Assembly: GCA_037962975.1 (NCBI GenBank)
Contig: CM075669.1
Coordinates: forward strand, 112,298,501-112,362,500
DNA: 64,000 bases
Direction of reading: 5' to 3'
Source: Clitoria ternatea
Lineage: Eukaryota; Streptophyta; Magnoliopsida; Fabales; Fabaceae
Under the pieces are notes generated by a model. It was not told where the DNA came from, did not search any database, and worked only from the letters and a program-made list of their open reading frames with translations. Positions 47,089-60,120 of this stretch are shown here, one piece after another (within the stretch, counting starts at the first letter, position 1; every line of letters starts with the position of its first letter). The position numbers and the translations under genes were made by a program.

Positions 47089-49047
47089 GGTTATCTAAAA
47101 CAGAAAATATGTAGTAAGTATCATTTTCAAAACATATTTAAATTATGGTCATTTAAATTAAATATGTCTCCCACTATTTTGATTCAAAACAAAAATACCC
47201 TCCACGAATCAGAAAATCCCGTTGGAAGATTTTCTAGTGGGCTAAGATCCATATTTTGCCAAGCGTTAAGTCAGCTTTGGCTGATCACCTAATACTTGGT
47301 TATTTAGGTAGGAAACTTTTTCCAATTGTATCTTTATACAACTCTTAGTCATTGGGTTAAGTAACCATTACTTATTATTCATCTTATGAATATTTAGCCC
47401 AATGTTTACGCCTCTAAGTTATATTCAATCCAATTGAAAACTTAGTTAAGTTAAAGCCCAATAAAACAGTTTGGATACTACCATTATCCCATCGCGTCTT
47501 ACTAATATAAATAATAGTGCCCTGCTTTGGCAGACCCACTATTTATTGACATTAGTGTTGACGAGTGTACTTATTGGAAGGCGTTTATAACTTAATATTA
47601 TTTTGAGGGATTTTAATTTATTTTAAAATTACCGTCTTTGTTAAACGCTTTAACGTAATAAAATTATCCCCAAAACATGCAAACGAAATTGTGAGATGGT
47701 TATGGTCTTCCTAGAAGAAAAAAAATAAAAAAAAATGAATAAACCTAGAGGAACTATATAGCCAAGGCTTCATGAAGTCCTACTTCTTGAACCCACCATC
47801 CTCTTGGAGTCACCACTCCTTGGTTCCTTTCAAAGACAAAAGCGCTTAGAGTCACCACTCTAGTTTTCTTCTAGATCTCTACTTTGTTGCCTCGATCAAG
47901 ATTACAAGATTTTTAAAGAAACTCGCTTTACATACGAGTGAAGGGTTGAGAAAAGAAATACAACAGAATGAAGAGAGGCACAGCACGCAGGCTGTATTTA
48001 AATAAAATAACTAAGACCATAACCATTCACCATGCAACGTGTTAATTAATTAAATATAACCCATTTGAAATAATTTTAAAAAAAAATAAATTTTAAACGG
48101 GCCATTAAACACGTGGGTCGGTAATAAGGCGCTACGCAGAGAATGTACGGGGGTCCCGCTACCCGGTTAGCGGGCGGGGGTCAAGGGGGGGCCGCCCCTT
48201 GCGGGGTGCGGGGCAGCGCCCCGGCCCAAAATTTTAGTACTGTAGTCAGGTTGGTTCCCAGGAAAGAGAGGTGGGTCCGGTGTGACCGCTTAAGTACCAA
48301 ATCTTTCCTAGCCAGAACGTCCCACTGACCATTAACAGCTCTAAAATTTCGGCTAGGGTTTCAACCACTTTGAAACCCTAATTCCTTGTTGCGAACACTT
48401 CACAACGCAGCCGTCAAGGCACATGGAGGCAGCGCCGTCTAGGGTTTCAAAACCTAGAATTCTATTTGCGCTAATGCCAACATGCAATGCCTTTCCATGA
48501 CGGCCGTCTAGGTTTCAACTCTTGAACCCTAGATTAAGGAACGGCCATGGTTTAACACTTAAACCTTATCACTTAACGCCCCATAACATGAACCATTCAT
48601 GTTCGAAGATCAACTCAATTGATTCAAAGTTTGTACGATGACAATCATATGAGTAAAACACATATCAAAATTGCATAAACTCATACATCATACAAATTTA
48701 AACGGCAACAACATACATACTAAAATTAAGAAACTTTATAACATGCATCATATACAATTTATAAAGAATAACTCAAAATTATATGTATCATGCCAAAACA
48801 GAGGTCATACCATATACATGATTAATCATTGTAATAATATGCATCATATGCGATAACTCAAAATAGCAACATAATCATGCATGTTTATTTTCGAATCCTA
48901 GTTTCACAAAACATTTTCGCAAAACAAAATTGCAAAGCTTTAAACAACGAAACGATTTCGCAAATCATATTTTCCAAAAGCTCTTGCAAACGAAAACATA
49001 TCATCATAAAATATAAACAAATGCCCAAAACACGGTTTTGCAACCTA
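47089..49047 (-). other. copia 5' leader (untranslated, about 2 kb)
   Basis: This is a long stretch without genes between primer site and gag. It includes a very GC-rich block at 48145-48235 (see findings). The frames at 48143, 48671 and 48877 lack features. Long leaders are common in plant copia elements and may hold packaging signals. Confidence 0.7.
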
Positions 49048-49060
49048 GGCTCTGATACCA
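49048..49060 (-). promoter_or_regulatory. copia primer-binding site
   Basis: On the minus strand TGGTATCAGAGCC, one base after the 5' LTR, is a perfect initiator-Met tRNA complement. Confidence 0.95.
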
Positions 49061-49061
49061 C

Positions 49062-50349
49062 TGTTAGGAAATCCCTAAGCATGAGCAGCGGAAAAATTAA
49101 AGGGATTCCATAGGATTTGCAAGGTTCCGTGTTTCAAAGCAAAAAAAAAAACCAATTTCGAAATTATTTAGGTTACCTCTTGAAGAACTCCGAAGCAGTC
49201 GTAGCCTCGTCCTTTAGGAGTCCACACGAGCACTCCCACCAGAATCGCAACACTTGCCAACTGCTAGGTTGACGGCGTGTAGCTCTTGCAACTTTTTGCG
49301 AATTTTGTGTCTCACTTGAGTGAACGGCCTATGAGCATCTTATGCTCTATTTATAGGCTTAGGTTTGACCTAATTTGTTCTCTCTAAAAGTGGGCTCCTT
49401 ACTCATTCCAAATGAGTTAGGCCCAATAGCTTTATTTTAGTCCAACTAAAATAAGACAACATTTTCTGATGGGCTTACTCTATGTGTGTGACCCTATAGG
49501 TAAAATACCCGGTCATATTAATAATAAACTATTTTATTATTAATATAAAATAAGAGCGGCATCTAGCAATGCATCATTATGTCCGAATATTATTAACATA
49601 ACCTATAAGTGATAATTATTTAATACGTTTATTCCTTTTGTCACGATATCCTAATTGGGCCCAAGGCATGGTCGCGTCATCCTTGTACGGCCCAATTTAT
49701 TTTACTTGATACCGGAGTAGACTGGATCCGAATAAATATCTAATATTTATTCTTTCTAGCATGGCCATGCGTTTTCTTAGTCTTACTCCATCAAGTGGCC
49801 TATGGATATCACTCCTGTCACATAGGAGAGACAAATCCCATCTACATCACTCACATCCCTCTGCATAATTTGTTCATTGCCTAATCACAACCTTTATAGT
49901 CCTCTTGTTACAGAAGACGTTTAATTGTATTAAAACAATAAACTCCTCATGTAGGAATCGTAGTGACTTCAGGTCGAAGGACTACATATACCATTATCAC
50001 ATTGAGAATCGTTTATGACAATCATGTAACGATCCATGCAACGTTCTCATGGTGGGTCTGTCCAGTACATCATTACTCTTAATGTGTACCCGTGTGAAGA
50101 CTCGATATCATCTATATCTATGATCTGTGAGATCAGGTCATCAGTACACTCACACACTAGTCTCAGTGTATTTACATGTCCCCATGTAAATACTTAACTA
50201 GGGACATTTTAGGAATAATTTTTATATGACCTATTACTCCAAGGATAAATATGTTTAAAACAACTTTAAACTGAAATATTTATTCAATTGATAAGTAGAA
50301 AAATGATACAAATGAAAAAGCATAAAGGCTCATAGTGCATACACCAACA
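49062..50349 (-). repeat. copia 5' LTR
   Basis: This is the promoter-bearing LTR; it is identical by eye to 41810-43097. Confidence 0.97.
49347..49355 (-). promoter_or_regulatory. TATA box of the copia 5' LTR
   Basis: The minus strand reads CCTATAAATAGAGCATAAG around this site, a strong plant TATA motif. Transcription would start about 30 bases further left, near 49315-49325. Confidence 0.7.
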
Positions 50350-50354
50350 AGACC

Positions 50355-50459
50355 ATGATTTGGCTGACCAGCGGGTTGTTGTTCTCATTCTAGGATATCG
50401 GTAAATTGATTAAAGGCTTCAGTCATAGCGGCTGCATCAATATTACGCCTATTCGCCAT
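50355..50459 (-). pseudogene. G1 gag N-terminus (split off by the copia insertion)
   Basis: The minus strand reads MANRRNIDAAAMTEAFNQFT, DILE, a stop (TGA), then EQQPAGQPNHGL, continuing at 41809 with GRFLKWKPSEYDGG. The start MANR is shared with G2 gag (31902), which supports the start chosen. The in-frame TGA is an early block. Confidence 0.85.
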
Positions 50460-50768
50460 CAATTACTCTATACACACAACACAAACATAATTAGAAACCT
50501 TGCATTTCTTTCCTCAATATATATACCAATCATTATCAACTATCATCAATACAAATATCATCATAATATATTCACAATCTGAAGGTAAATATAGAAAAGA
50601 AAATGCCTGGCCGAGCTTAATATCAACCACAATATAAAGTAGGGAGCAATTCAAGCTCCAATAATGCTTAACTATAACTATAACATGTCGACATTAAGTG
50701 ACAATCACTCTTTAACAATATTTAACTCATATATTTATAAATGAGCAGTCAATGCTCTGACACTAGTT
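50460..50768 (-). other. G1 leader with primer-binding site
   Basis: This short untranslated region lies between the 5' LTR and gag. On the minus strand TAGTGTCAGAGC (50754-50765) stands three bases after the LTR end; it differs from the initiator-Met complement at two positions, both transitions. Nothing else is recognised. Confidence 0.75.
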
Positions 50769-53700
50769 TGTAACACCCTGGCCCGAAAGTAGGGGCAATT
50801 TTTTTCAAGATTTTAAAATAATTGTAAGTCGAAGAAATTCTATATATAATGCCGAGTAATTACCCAGGATCATTAATAACCGATCTCATATATTAAGATA
50901 TGAGAAAGGTATCAGAGTGCACCTCGGACGACCGGACTTGAGGCCATCACAAGGGAAAAGCGGAAGATGAAATTAAATTCAAGAGTTGTTAAAATATATA
51001 CCAAAAAGAGGATGAAAGATGCCTCATCGATTTGTCAAACAATGGAAATATATTTTCATAATAATAATGTCATTCATACATTATACAGGTCATTAATGAA
51101 AATTAGCCATACACATTCGGTCTAATTTTCCTACATGACCTCCAAAATCAGCTGTTATCAAATTAATTTCAAAATAAGCATATACACACCATATGCTATA
51201 CAAAATAAAGATACACACTGGCTAAGGCTCACCCACATTCCTTTCATATTTACCTTCTCCAATACTCGACCTCCAAAAAGAGTAGGATTTTACAGCACAC
51301 CTACATCAAGCTTAAAAATGGCAACAGGGAGGTGATTAACATAATCCAAATGTACCAAAGCCATACATTATGATGATATTTATACATGTGTGCATTACAT
51401 TTATTTTTCAAGAAAACATCACAAGTTTCACACACATGATACATCATTCCATCTCAGCACATTACATATCCAAATAAGTATATTCACCAGGCAATATCAT
51501 ATATAATATATCCTTAACATTTTCAATAATCATCCCACTTTTAATGTTAGCACCTCGGCTTACTTTCTCTCTATTTAACAACTATCCATCACCACCACGA
51601 GCTATCAACTAGGCATATCTCCGGCTATATGCAAATGCTCTTAAAGCTAATGCATATGCACAACGGAATCATTTTTAAGTGCGAATCCGACTGTGGGAAA
51701 ACATCAATATATCAAATATGGGACAAGCATAGGTGTGCTACTATGCCTCTACTACAGTAGTAAAATATGTACACTTATATCCAATTTCATGCATGCTCAA
51801 CAACATATTTTACTGGTACCAAACCACTCTCGCCCATCATTATGGCCGTACTTGCCAAAGTGCTACGAGCCTCCCCGAACACACATCAAGGGAGCCGTGT
51901 CCCGTCGGACACTGAGGTCAACTGCTCATTAGAGCCGCCCTCCCACAGGGCCTGCCACATAGGGTGCCTCGTTACCAAACCTAGGGCAGCTTCGTGATTC
52001 CCCGAATCACTAGGGAGCAATAACAATATACCCGTGCACTGGGCCGCCCTCCCACTAGGCCTGCCTATTGGAACCTCTAATATTCCATATAAGCAGCGAA
52101 TGATATGCCATGGATGTAAATTCCAATCAATGGATTCTCACACTGTGCATCCTAAATGTCACTCAATCAATCGTCTATTTATAATTACCACTTAGTGGAT
52201 TTCTGTACTTTCAATCTTTACAAATGCTCGTTGGACTCACACACATCGGCAGTTAGTGGCAATCACAATTATCAATTCACATATATATAATTGGGATACT
52301 TCAAATCACTGATTTCAACTCACAACATGGTCTCAAGCCATCATAACATATTTTATCATCATATTCAACTTAATTTTAGATCCGGTCTCAATACCAGTAC
52401 CAAAATACGGATATCACTTCATCTGTTCTATATGCAATACAGACTCAACAGGTAAAACATCAGACGTCAAGATCGGTCTCCTCTCATTAGGATACCGGAT
52501 ACATACAACACCGGTATAAAACCTGAGTCATCTATTGACTCCTGTGGCTAGTCCCACACCGAATAGTTAACTCCGGCCCAGACCAGTTTAATAACACATT
52601 CAACATTCCAAATACATGCCATATAATATCAATCATTCTAAATGCATTCAAATCATGAAATCACTACATCGTCCACACAAGAAATCATTGAACACAATCA
52701 TATACACATATTTTCACATCACCAATGGATGAAATCATGCATTTAGAATAGTTACCCCCTCACACCTCAAGAGAAGTAGTAATCACCGCGGTCAGATGGT
52801 TCCGCCTCGTAACTAAGGTTATTTCCTACATCACAATACATCACAGAATCAATTTTCTATTCAACCACCTCGGTTCAGGTGTCTACACTTGTTATTACGC
52901 ACATTTAATGTCAAACCCATTAACGGGTTCCCATATTAATGGTTCCCAACAACCATTAAGCTTTTATTAATGGCCATTCACCTTTAATAACATCATTTTA
53001 CCTTACCAATAACAATTATTTAACATAATAAATGCTTCTCCACTCATATTTTGCATTTCCCCCAAATCATTGGGTTATGGTTTCTCTAATAAACCAACAA
53101 CACTTATTAAATCACTTCCCCATCATCAAAACCCAAAAACCCATAGTTCATACTCTTGAGAAATAGCAAGAGCTTACCTCAAGAGAATAAAAGAGAGAGT
53201 TTTCCAAGAGAGGGAAATCCACACGAAAATGAGGAGAATGGAGGGTGAGACTTCAAGCTCCAAACTCTTCCAAGCTCCTTCAAGAACGAAAATGGAAGAG
53301 GAAAAGAAAGCCACCACTTTTTGCTTAGGGTTTTAGGAGAGAAGACGAAGAGGAAATGAAGGAGAAGAGTAGAGAAGAAGTAGAAGCAAAGTACATGTTA
53401 AGAGGAATCCAAGAAACTGACAAAAATAAGAAGGGAAAAATGGGCCATTTGGCTTTATTTTTAATTCCCTATTAAATATTCATTATTTTATGATAAATAG
53501 GATCTCAGTTTGGCCTCAATACCTTATCCAAAAATTATTCCTATCCTTAACAGCCTTGACCAATATCATCCCAATCGGAGATATGTGGTTCGACACCCAT
53601 ATTTTAACCGGGCTCATTTTCAGCTTGTCCGGTCCCAATAAATTATAAACAGTTCCCAAAAATCTTAATTTATGTATTCCCAATATTTTGGAATATTAAT

Positions 53701-53771
53701 TATCCTAACTATAATCAATTAATATTTATCTCCCTAAATTAATCCTTTATTTTAAAATTTAGGGTGTTACA
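50769..53771 (-). repeat. G1 5' LTR (uninterrupted, 3,003 bp)
   Basis: TGTAACACCC to GGTGTTACA. It serves as the empty-site reference for CACTA2 and CACTA3, which hit only the other LTR. Its promoter was not located with confidence. Frames at 51135-51997 are shadows. Confidence 0.93.
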
Positions 53772-53776
53772 AAGGT

Positions 53777-56205
53777 GGTGTGGTATCTCCCTATAGTGCC
53801 AAGACTAAAACGTCTGTTTGCCAATGTAGATGATGGGAAGCTTATGAGATGGCATGTTGATGAAAGGGTTGTTGATGGACAACTTAGGCATCCGGCAGAT
53901 GGATTGTAGTGGAAGAAAGTGGATACCATGTTTTTAGATTTTTCTCATGACCCAAGAAATGTTAGGTTTGCACTGGCCACTGATGGAATGAACCCGTTTG
54001 GGAACCTGAGCATAGACCATAGTTCATGGCGTGTTTTATTGTTTATTTACAACTTGCCGCCATGGCTGTGCATGAAATGAAAATATGTTATGTTATCAAT
54101 GATGATTTCTGGTCCACGACAACCGGGGAATGACATCGATGTATACTTAACTCCGTTAGTTGAAGACCTAAAAATGTTACGGGAAGAAGGGTTTGATGTG
54201 TTTGATGGGTTTGTCAGAAATTCATTCAAATTGAGAGCCATGTTGTTCTGCACGATTAATGATTTTCCTACTTACGGTAACCTCTCGGGCTACAGCGTCA
54301 AAGGTCATAAAGCATGTCCTGTTTGTGAAGAGGGAACTAGTTCTGATCGACTGCATCATGGAAGGAAAAATGTTTATCTTCGACATCGTAGGTTTCTTCC
54401 AGCTAATAATCCACTTTGTAGGTTAAAGAAGTCATTCAATGGTACGCAAGACTTTGAAGGGCCTCCCCCACCACTGTCTAGTCATCAAGTATTAGAAAAG
54501 GTCAAAGACGTCAATGTGGTTCTTGGTAAGTTTGAGAAGCAATCACTACAAAAAACAACTGGAAGAAAATGTCAATATTTTTTGATCTGCCATATTGGGC
54601 AGAGCTTGATGTGAGACATTGCATTGATGTGATGTATGTGGAGAAAAATGTGTGTGATAGTTTGGTTGGAACCCTATTAAACATACCTGGAAAAACAAAG
54701 GATGGCCTGAATTCACATCTGGACTTGGAGTTATTGGGTATACATGAGGAGTTGCACCCATAAGCAAAGGGCAAACGAACATATTTGCCTCCAGCATGTT
54801 ATACCTTGTCCAGAAAAGAGAAGCAAAGTTTGTGTGAATCGTTGCATAGTGTCAAAGTTCCATCTGGGTATGGTTCCAACATCAACACTTATGTTTCTTT
54901 AAAGGATCTGAAGTTAGTTGGTTTGAAGTCGCATGATTATCATATGCTGATGCAACAATTTCTACCCATTGTCATTCATGACATTCTCCCTTAAAATGTC
55001 AGACATGTGATAACAAGGGTATGTTTGTTTTTCAATGCCATATGTGGCAAAGTAATTGCCCACGAGGAGTTGGAAGCGTTGGAACAGGAAGGGTTTCTTA
55101 TACTATGTCATTTGGAAATGTATTTCCCACCTCCATTCTTTGATATAATGGTACATTTAATCATCCATTTAGTGAGGGAGGTCCGTTTGTATGGGCCAGT
55201 GTTCTTGAGGTGGATGTATCCCATTGAGCGATACATGAAAATATTGAAAGGCTATATGAAGAACCAACATCACCCTGAAGCATGGATCGTAGAAAGGTAC
55301 ATTGCAGAGGAAGCAATTGAGTTATGCACTAATTATATGTCACAGGCTGAGAGCATTGGGATTCTGAAGACTCATCATGAAGGGCGATTGGATGGAAAAG
55401 GTACCCTTGGGAAAAGAATTAAAAGCATGTCACGTGATGAAGTCCTCCAAGCACACCTTTATATTTTGAACAACACAGATGTTGTCCTCTCGTATTTAAC
55501 TGCACACAAAGACATAGTCAAAAGAAACAACCCTAGAATAGCTGAAAAGTGGGTGTTGAACGAACACAACAAAACGTTCATGCAGTGCTTCAAAATGACC
55601 CTTCTCCAAGATACATCTATTTCTGAGACATTACATCGACTAGCACTAGGACCCAACTTTGATGTAATCACTTATTGTGGCTATGACATAAATAATTTTT
55701 CATTCTATACAAGGGCCCAAGATGATAAGAGTACAATACAGAACAGTGGAGTTATGGTTATGGCTGAATCAATGCATTTTTCCACTTCAAAGGACAGAAA
55801 CCCTATCATGGCCGAGTTATGTTATTTTGGTGTCATTGAAGATATAAGGGAAGTTGATTATGGTCATTTCACAGTTCCTGTGTTTAAATGTAAATGGGTT
55901 GATAGTAAGAGTTGTGTCAAATAGATGATTTTGGATTTACGTTAGTGGATTTAAACAAGGTCGGTCATAAGGAGGAGCCTTTTATCATGACAGCTCAAGT
56001 AAAACAAATTTTTTACGTTGTTGACCCTTCAGATAAATGATGGTCAGTTTTTGTCCAAGGTAGACATAACATTGGGGATCCAAGTCTTGATGTCCTAGAC
56101 ATACCTTGTCTAACAACACATACACCAACCGGCATTGCAGAAGATCTGATAGATGATATAGTTGCAACTCGTAATGACCACCAGGAGGGTTTGTGGGAAA
56201 TATAG
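53777..56205 (+). pseudogene. CACTA1 TNPD-like transposase, core and C-terminal part
   Basis: This continues 6838-7579 after G1. The order is Transposase_21-type core (YLPIVPRLKRLFANVDD, LMRWHVDERVVDG, FALATDGMNPFG, SYSVKGH-type Cys/His block KACPVCEEGTSSDRLHHGRK, YWAELDVRHCIDVMYVEKN), then a DUF4218-type block (55007-55380) and a DUF4216-type block (55440-56000), ending DIVATRNDHQEGLWEI-stop at 56205. Damage includes stops at GL*WKK, MK*KYV, LHP*AKG, ILP*NVR and SDK*WS, a frame change near 54560, and a one-base loss at 55921 (VK-stop where CACTA2 reads VKIDDF). The element must have relied on an intact copy elsewhere, if it moved late. Confidence 0.9.
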
Positions 56206-56349
56206 GGTATGGCTGTGGTTATATATCATTCATTATATTTATTGTTGATTAGTAATAAGTAAACATGGTACATCTATTAACTGAACATGTTTGCTAAATG
56301 TGTTTATTATACTCATTAATTATATTTTTGGTTGTTTGAACAGATACTT
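56206..56349 (+). other. CACTA1 spacer between transposase and TNPA-like gene
   Basis: This AT-rich spacer of 144 bp lies between the TNPD-like stop and the TNPA-like start. It begins with one 'gttatatatcattcatta' unit related to the CACTA2 20-bp repeat (reverse complement) but is not amplified. Confidence 0.6.
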
Positions 56350-59300
56350 ATGGCTGACCAGGATCCACATGCGAGATCTGACTCCCAGGACACAGATTCC
56401 TCAGCTAGGAGGAGTCGAGGTGTTCCCAGATGACCAGTGTTGCTCTTCGATGCCATCAGGGTCAGAGGAGCCATGCTGACATTGATACTTACACAGGGCA
56501 GACTTCGACACCTAACGCCGCCAACTTTCAGAGTTACTTGGGTGTCTTGGCACGGTCGAAGGTGTCCATCATTATCCCTAATTGGGATAGTGTTGAGGAG
56601 GTCATTAAGAATGCAATTTGGGCTGATGTTCTTGTAAGTACTTAAACTTCACATTTGTTATTTTACTTGTATTTCTATATGTTCTGCATAATACAATGAA
56701 CCATGTTTAATTTGCTAATTGTAGGATGCATAGGATATTCCTGCAGTCGATACACTACATAGGAAGATCATGTCTGAGATAGCTGACATGTGGAGGTCAT
56801 TCAAGACCAAACTGACTTCCACGTATATATGCATGTTATAAAATAGGTGTTTAAAATTGTCCTGTCTTATGCCATCAATTCCTTACTTCAAGTATTTTGA
56901 ATTTTAGGTATGTCTTCGGGAAGAAGCAGGGCAAGTTTCCTAGAGAGACTTACATATTTATAGATCATCAGACTTGGGACACGTTTGTTGTATCTAGGCA
57001 GGCGGACGAGTTTATTGTAAGTACCTTCTACTTATGATGTTATTGAAATTGACATTGAATGCTTTTATACAAGCATATAAGGTTAAAGTTATTAACTGAA
57101 TTATTTGTGTTGCAAGCCCAACGTCTGAAAGCACAGAAGATTCATGGGAAGAATGATTGCCCTCACAGGTTGTCACATGAGGGTTACCGATTGCTAGAGA
57201 ATAAAATGGTCCAGGAGAAGGCCAGTCAGCACCAGAGTAGCCACCCTGACACCAGTATTGTGGATCCCCCCTCCCCACCCACACGCCATGAAAATGGAAG
57301 TGGGCTAGGACAAGGAAGAGTGGTGACTACACTTTATCACATGTTAAGGAGGTTGCCTAATGAATTGTAAGTACATTGCTTCTTAAAATTATTTATAACA
57401 TTATGTATTATCCATCTATTACTAAACTAACTCCACTGATTATTGGGTTTTCATTATAGGATTCCTTGGTGGAGCAGTCGACCAAAGGGTCTTTCATGGC
57501 TCATGGTAGAGATGATATCCTGACCACCGCCATCGGCTAACCGAAGCACCCTGGACGAGTCTGTACAGCTGGTCACGGACACGGTAACTTTATACACCTA
57601 GTTGTTTAAGTTGTTTATCAGAACATTTTTGTTTGTAATCATTCTTTCTCTCCAGGTCTCTGAAGCTATTTCGGGTGCCCCGCCGCCCCTCCCAGTCCAT
57701 CTCTGATTTAGAGAAGAGCTTTAAGGAGAAGGTAGCTGCAGTGAAGGCAGAGGCCAGGGAGGGGATGCAGAGGCTGCTACAAGAGGAGATGAGATGGTTT
57801 CGGAGTGAGATGATGGCCTCATTCAGTCAACAACATCCGCCTACACCACAAGTGGTCTCCCCACAGGTTGGATTGCCCATGATTTAATTACATTACCTGT
57901 AATTTGTGGTATAATTATTTCTTGACTAACTTCAAAATGTTGTGTAAATATTTAGGTTAGGAGAGTCAGTACAAAGGGGTCATGTGCTACACCTAACGGT
58001 GATGATGATGACGTACATCTTGGAGACTGCCGTCAGTGTGACCTCTTTGTTGATGGAGTGGAGGAGCTAGTTGCTGTTGGTTCAATGTATAACCTAGGCC
58101 ATTTGGTTCACCATCAGCCAATGTTTGATGGTGTGTCAAGGGTCTCAATTGTATAGGTCCTCGAGGCGGACGCAGTTGTGCCTATTCCAACTTCTGAGGT
58201 ACGACTGGTCAGCCAGGCTGTAGGACACTTCCTTATGTGGCCGACCAGAATTTTTTCAGATTCTGGTCCCTAGGTATGCTCCTTACACTAGCCCTACGTA
58301 TATATTAAGTTATATTTTGAATAATCAACAATTTCTTCTAAATTTTTAACTGTGTTTAGCAGGATGGTGACCCATCAAAGATGCCACAGCCCCCCTGATC
58401 CCGTCAAATAGTTATAGGCTGTATCAGCTCAGCTACATGAGGATACTGTCCCGGTGCCATGGGAGGAATTTGTTTTCAGCTGCCAAAGTCCGTTGCTAGT
58501 GTATGTTACACGGCCTGACTTATGTGAGATCCTGATGGGGAAGACGATGTTGAACATATCTATGATTCAATGTTGGGAGCTGTAAGTATAATGTTTTTCG
58601 TTCAATAATTGTGTGAATTAAAATGTTATTTGTCACTAACTAAAAGTGTGTAAATTTTCTTAGGTTTCTACATAGACTTTGTGTAGAGAGGGGTGTCCAT
58701 GACACTTATGGTTTCCTAGAGCCCTCTCTAATACAAATTCGCGGGAACATCAAGGAGGAGATTTAGGCATACATCCAAAATTGGATGCATGCCTCGAACA
58801 AGACTGTGTACCTTACGCCATGTCATAAAGAGTAAAAGTCTAGTAAATATTTACTTACTGTTGTTAATTTAATCATGGATTGCGTACTAATCAATGTTCC
58901 TTGCAGCCTTCACTGGTAATCATTGGTCATTTTCCTGAAGGATGGCATTCCTGCTTAAAAAAATTATACAATTTTACATATTTGATTTAGTTATTCTATT
59001 AACTAAAAAGGTGTTTTATTCTCTTGTAGGGCTGTAACTGGATATTGTCGGCTACTAGGCAGGGTGATTAGGAAAAAACTACAGTGGGTCTTCCCAAAAG
59101 TAAGTACTTTTATTAACAAGCATTACTTTTAAAGTTACCTCAATTAGTAACAAAAAAGTAATCAATTGTGAATTAAATGTATGCTACCTTGTAGTCTTAT
59201 AGGCAGGATGGCACCTTTGAGTACGGGTATTTCGTCATGAAGACGATGCTCACCATTGTCCAATCCAGTATAGTAGACGGATGGACAACTGTAATTTTCA

Positions 59301-59479
59301 CTACCTACAGTTCTAATTTGGTTTTCACATACTACTTAACAATTTGTTGATCACTACTTAACAATGTCTTTTCTTTGCAGCACTTTCAAGACTCCTCAAA
59401 ATTCCCAAAAAAATATGTTAACGAAATCAGAAACCATTGGGCCACCAGCTTTCTTCAAGTAAAGGATGGACTCAATTAG
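56350..59479 (+). pseudogene. CACTA1 TNPA-like gene with Ulp1-like C-terminus (decayed, multi-exon)
   Basis: Exons can be followed by GT...AG borders and by comparison with CACTA2: about 56350-56634 (MADQDPHARSDSQ; YLGVLARSKVSIIIPNWDSV), 56725-56824, 56908-57016, 57117-57368 (DCPHRLSHEGYRLLENKM), 57461-57582, 57656-57870 (charged coil, SISDLEKSFKEKVAAVKAEA), 57957-58270 (LGDCRQCDLFVDGVEELVAV), 58365-58580, 58664-58830, 58915 onward, ending at 59479. The first exon has a net +2 indel near 56415 that shifts the frame. In the Ulp1-like end, the HW motif is followed by a stop and the ECGYFVM motif reads EYGYFVM, so the catalytic Cys is lost. Exon limits are approximate. Confidence 0.75.
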
Positions 59480-59689
59480 TGTTTTTGTTGTTTATTATTC
59501 TTAGTATATAGGCTTTATTTCTATTAGTGTAGCTTTAGGATTATCATATTGTGTATTTTTGTACCATATTTGTTGCTTATATAGTTTTATTGAAATTTAT
59601 TATTTTTCATCTCTTATTTCATATATTGGGCTGTCTAGTTCTCTACTTGCAGGTTTGGGTAATGAATAAAACAAATCCTACATTTAAAA

Positions 59690-60120
59690 AAAATAAACTT
59701 TTAACCACGGTTGTGACCATAACCATGGTTAAAAGCCCCTGCTTTTGATCACGGTTGGAATTTAACTGTGGTAAAATGTCCCACTTTTGATCACAATTGG
59801 CCTATAACTGTGGTTAAATGTCCTACTTTTGATCATGGTTGGCCGCTAAACTGTGGTTAAATGTCCTTCTTTTAATCACAATTGGCCCCTAAACCGTGGT
59901 TAAATGTCCTACCTTTGATCACGGTTGCTTCAAAACCGTGATTAAAAACCCCCTATTTAATCAGAGTTATTTGGAATCATGGTTATAGGCTATTTTTTAC
60001 CACGGGTCAGAACCGTGGTTAGAAGTCCACATCTATCACCACGCTGGGAACAACCACGGTTGTAGAACCGTGGTTAAAAGTCAATTTTAACCGTGGTAAA
60101 AAGCCCAAAATCCACTAGTG
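59690..60120. repeat. CACTA1 right subterminal inverted repeats and terminus
   Basis: About a dozen copies of (A/G)A(C/T)CACGGTT or AACCGTGGTTAAA in both orientations lead to the terminus CACTAGTG at 60113-60120. They match the left end array at 5040-5365. Confidence 0.88.

Larger units (their letters stand above)
41810..50349 (-). mobile_element. Ty1/copia retrotransposon in G1 gag (level 4, youngest)
   Basis: LTRs are 41810-43097 and 49062-50349, both 1,288 bp and identical as far as I can read. The 5-bp duplication AGACC is at 41805-41809 and 50350-50354. The coding strand is minus: 5' LTR on the right, primer site 49048-49060, leader, gag (47088-46201), pol (46192-43112), polypurine tract, 3' LTR. 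Total 8,540 bp. Domain order PR-IN-RT-RH is that of copia. Only a single frame change between gag and pol argues against autonomy. Confidence 0.97.
7580..53771 (-). mobile_element. G1, Ty3/gypsy (Tekay/Del-like) retrotransposon (level 3), split by nested insertions
   Basis: The termini are TGTAACACCC (7580) and GGTGTTACA (53771), with the 5-bp duplication AAGGT at 7575-7579 and 53772-53776. The coding strand is minus: 5' LTR on the right (50769-53771), gag start at 50459, pol running leftward to 20622, then the 3' LTR. Insertions inside are CACTA2, CACTA3, S1 (with S2 and G2) and the copia element. Without them G1 is about 10.9 kb. The pol tail has a chromodomain-like segment, which places it near the Tekay/Del chromoviruses. 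All enzyme regions have stops or lost residues. Confidence 0.92.
5040..60120 (+). mobile_element. CACTA1, En/Spm-type DNA transposon (level 2), split by nested insertions
   Basis: The ends are CACTAGTG at 5040-5047 and CACTAGTG at 60113-60120, flanked by the 3-bp duplication TAT on both sides, as usual for CACTA elements. Both ends carry arrays of inverted AACCGTGGTTA-type repeats. Inside are a TNPD-like transposase (6838-7579 joined to 53777-56205) and a TNPA-like gene (56350-59479), both on the plus strand. Gypsy element G1 with its TSD (7580-53776) sits in the transposase. Without it CACTA1 is about 8,884 bp, close to the 8,813 bp of CACTA2. All coding parts are decayed, so it is non-autonomous now. 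Confidence 0.92.

Noticed and set aside
49041..49061. tRNA-like text at the LTR borders (tctgataccac)
   Set aside because: These are primer-binding sites complementary to the end of initiator-Met tRNA, not tRNA genes; no cloverleaf is present.
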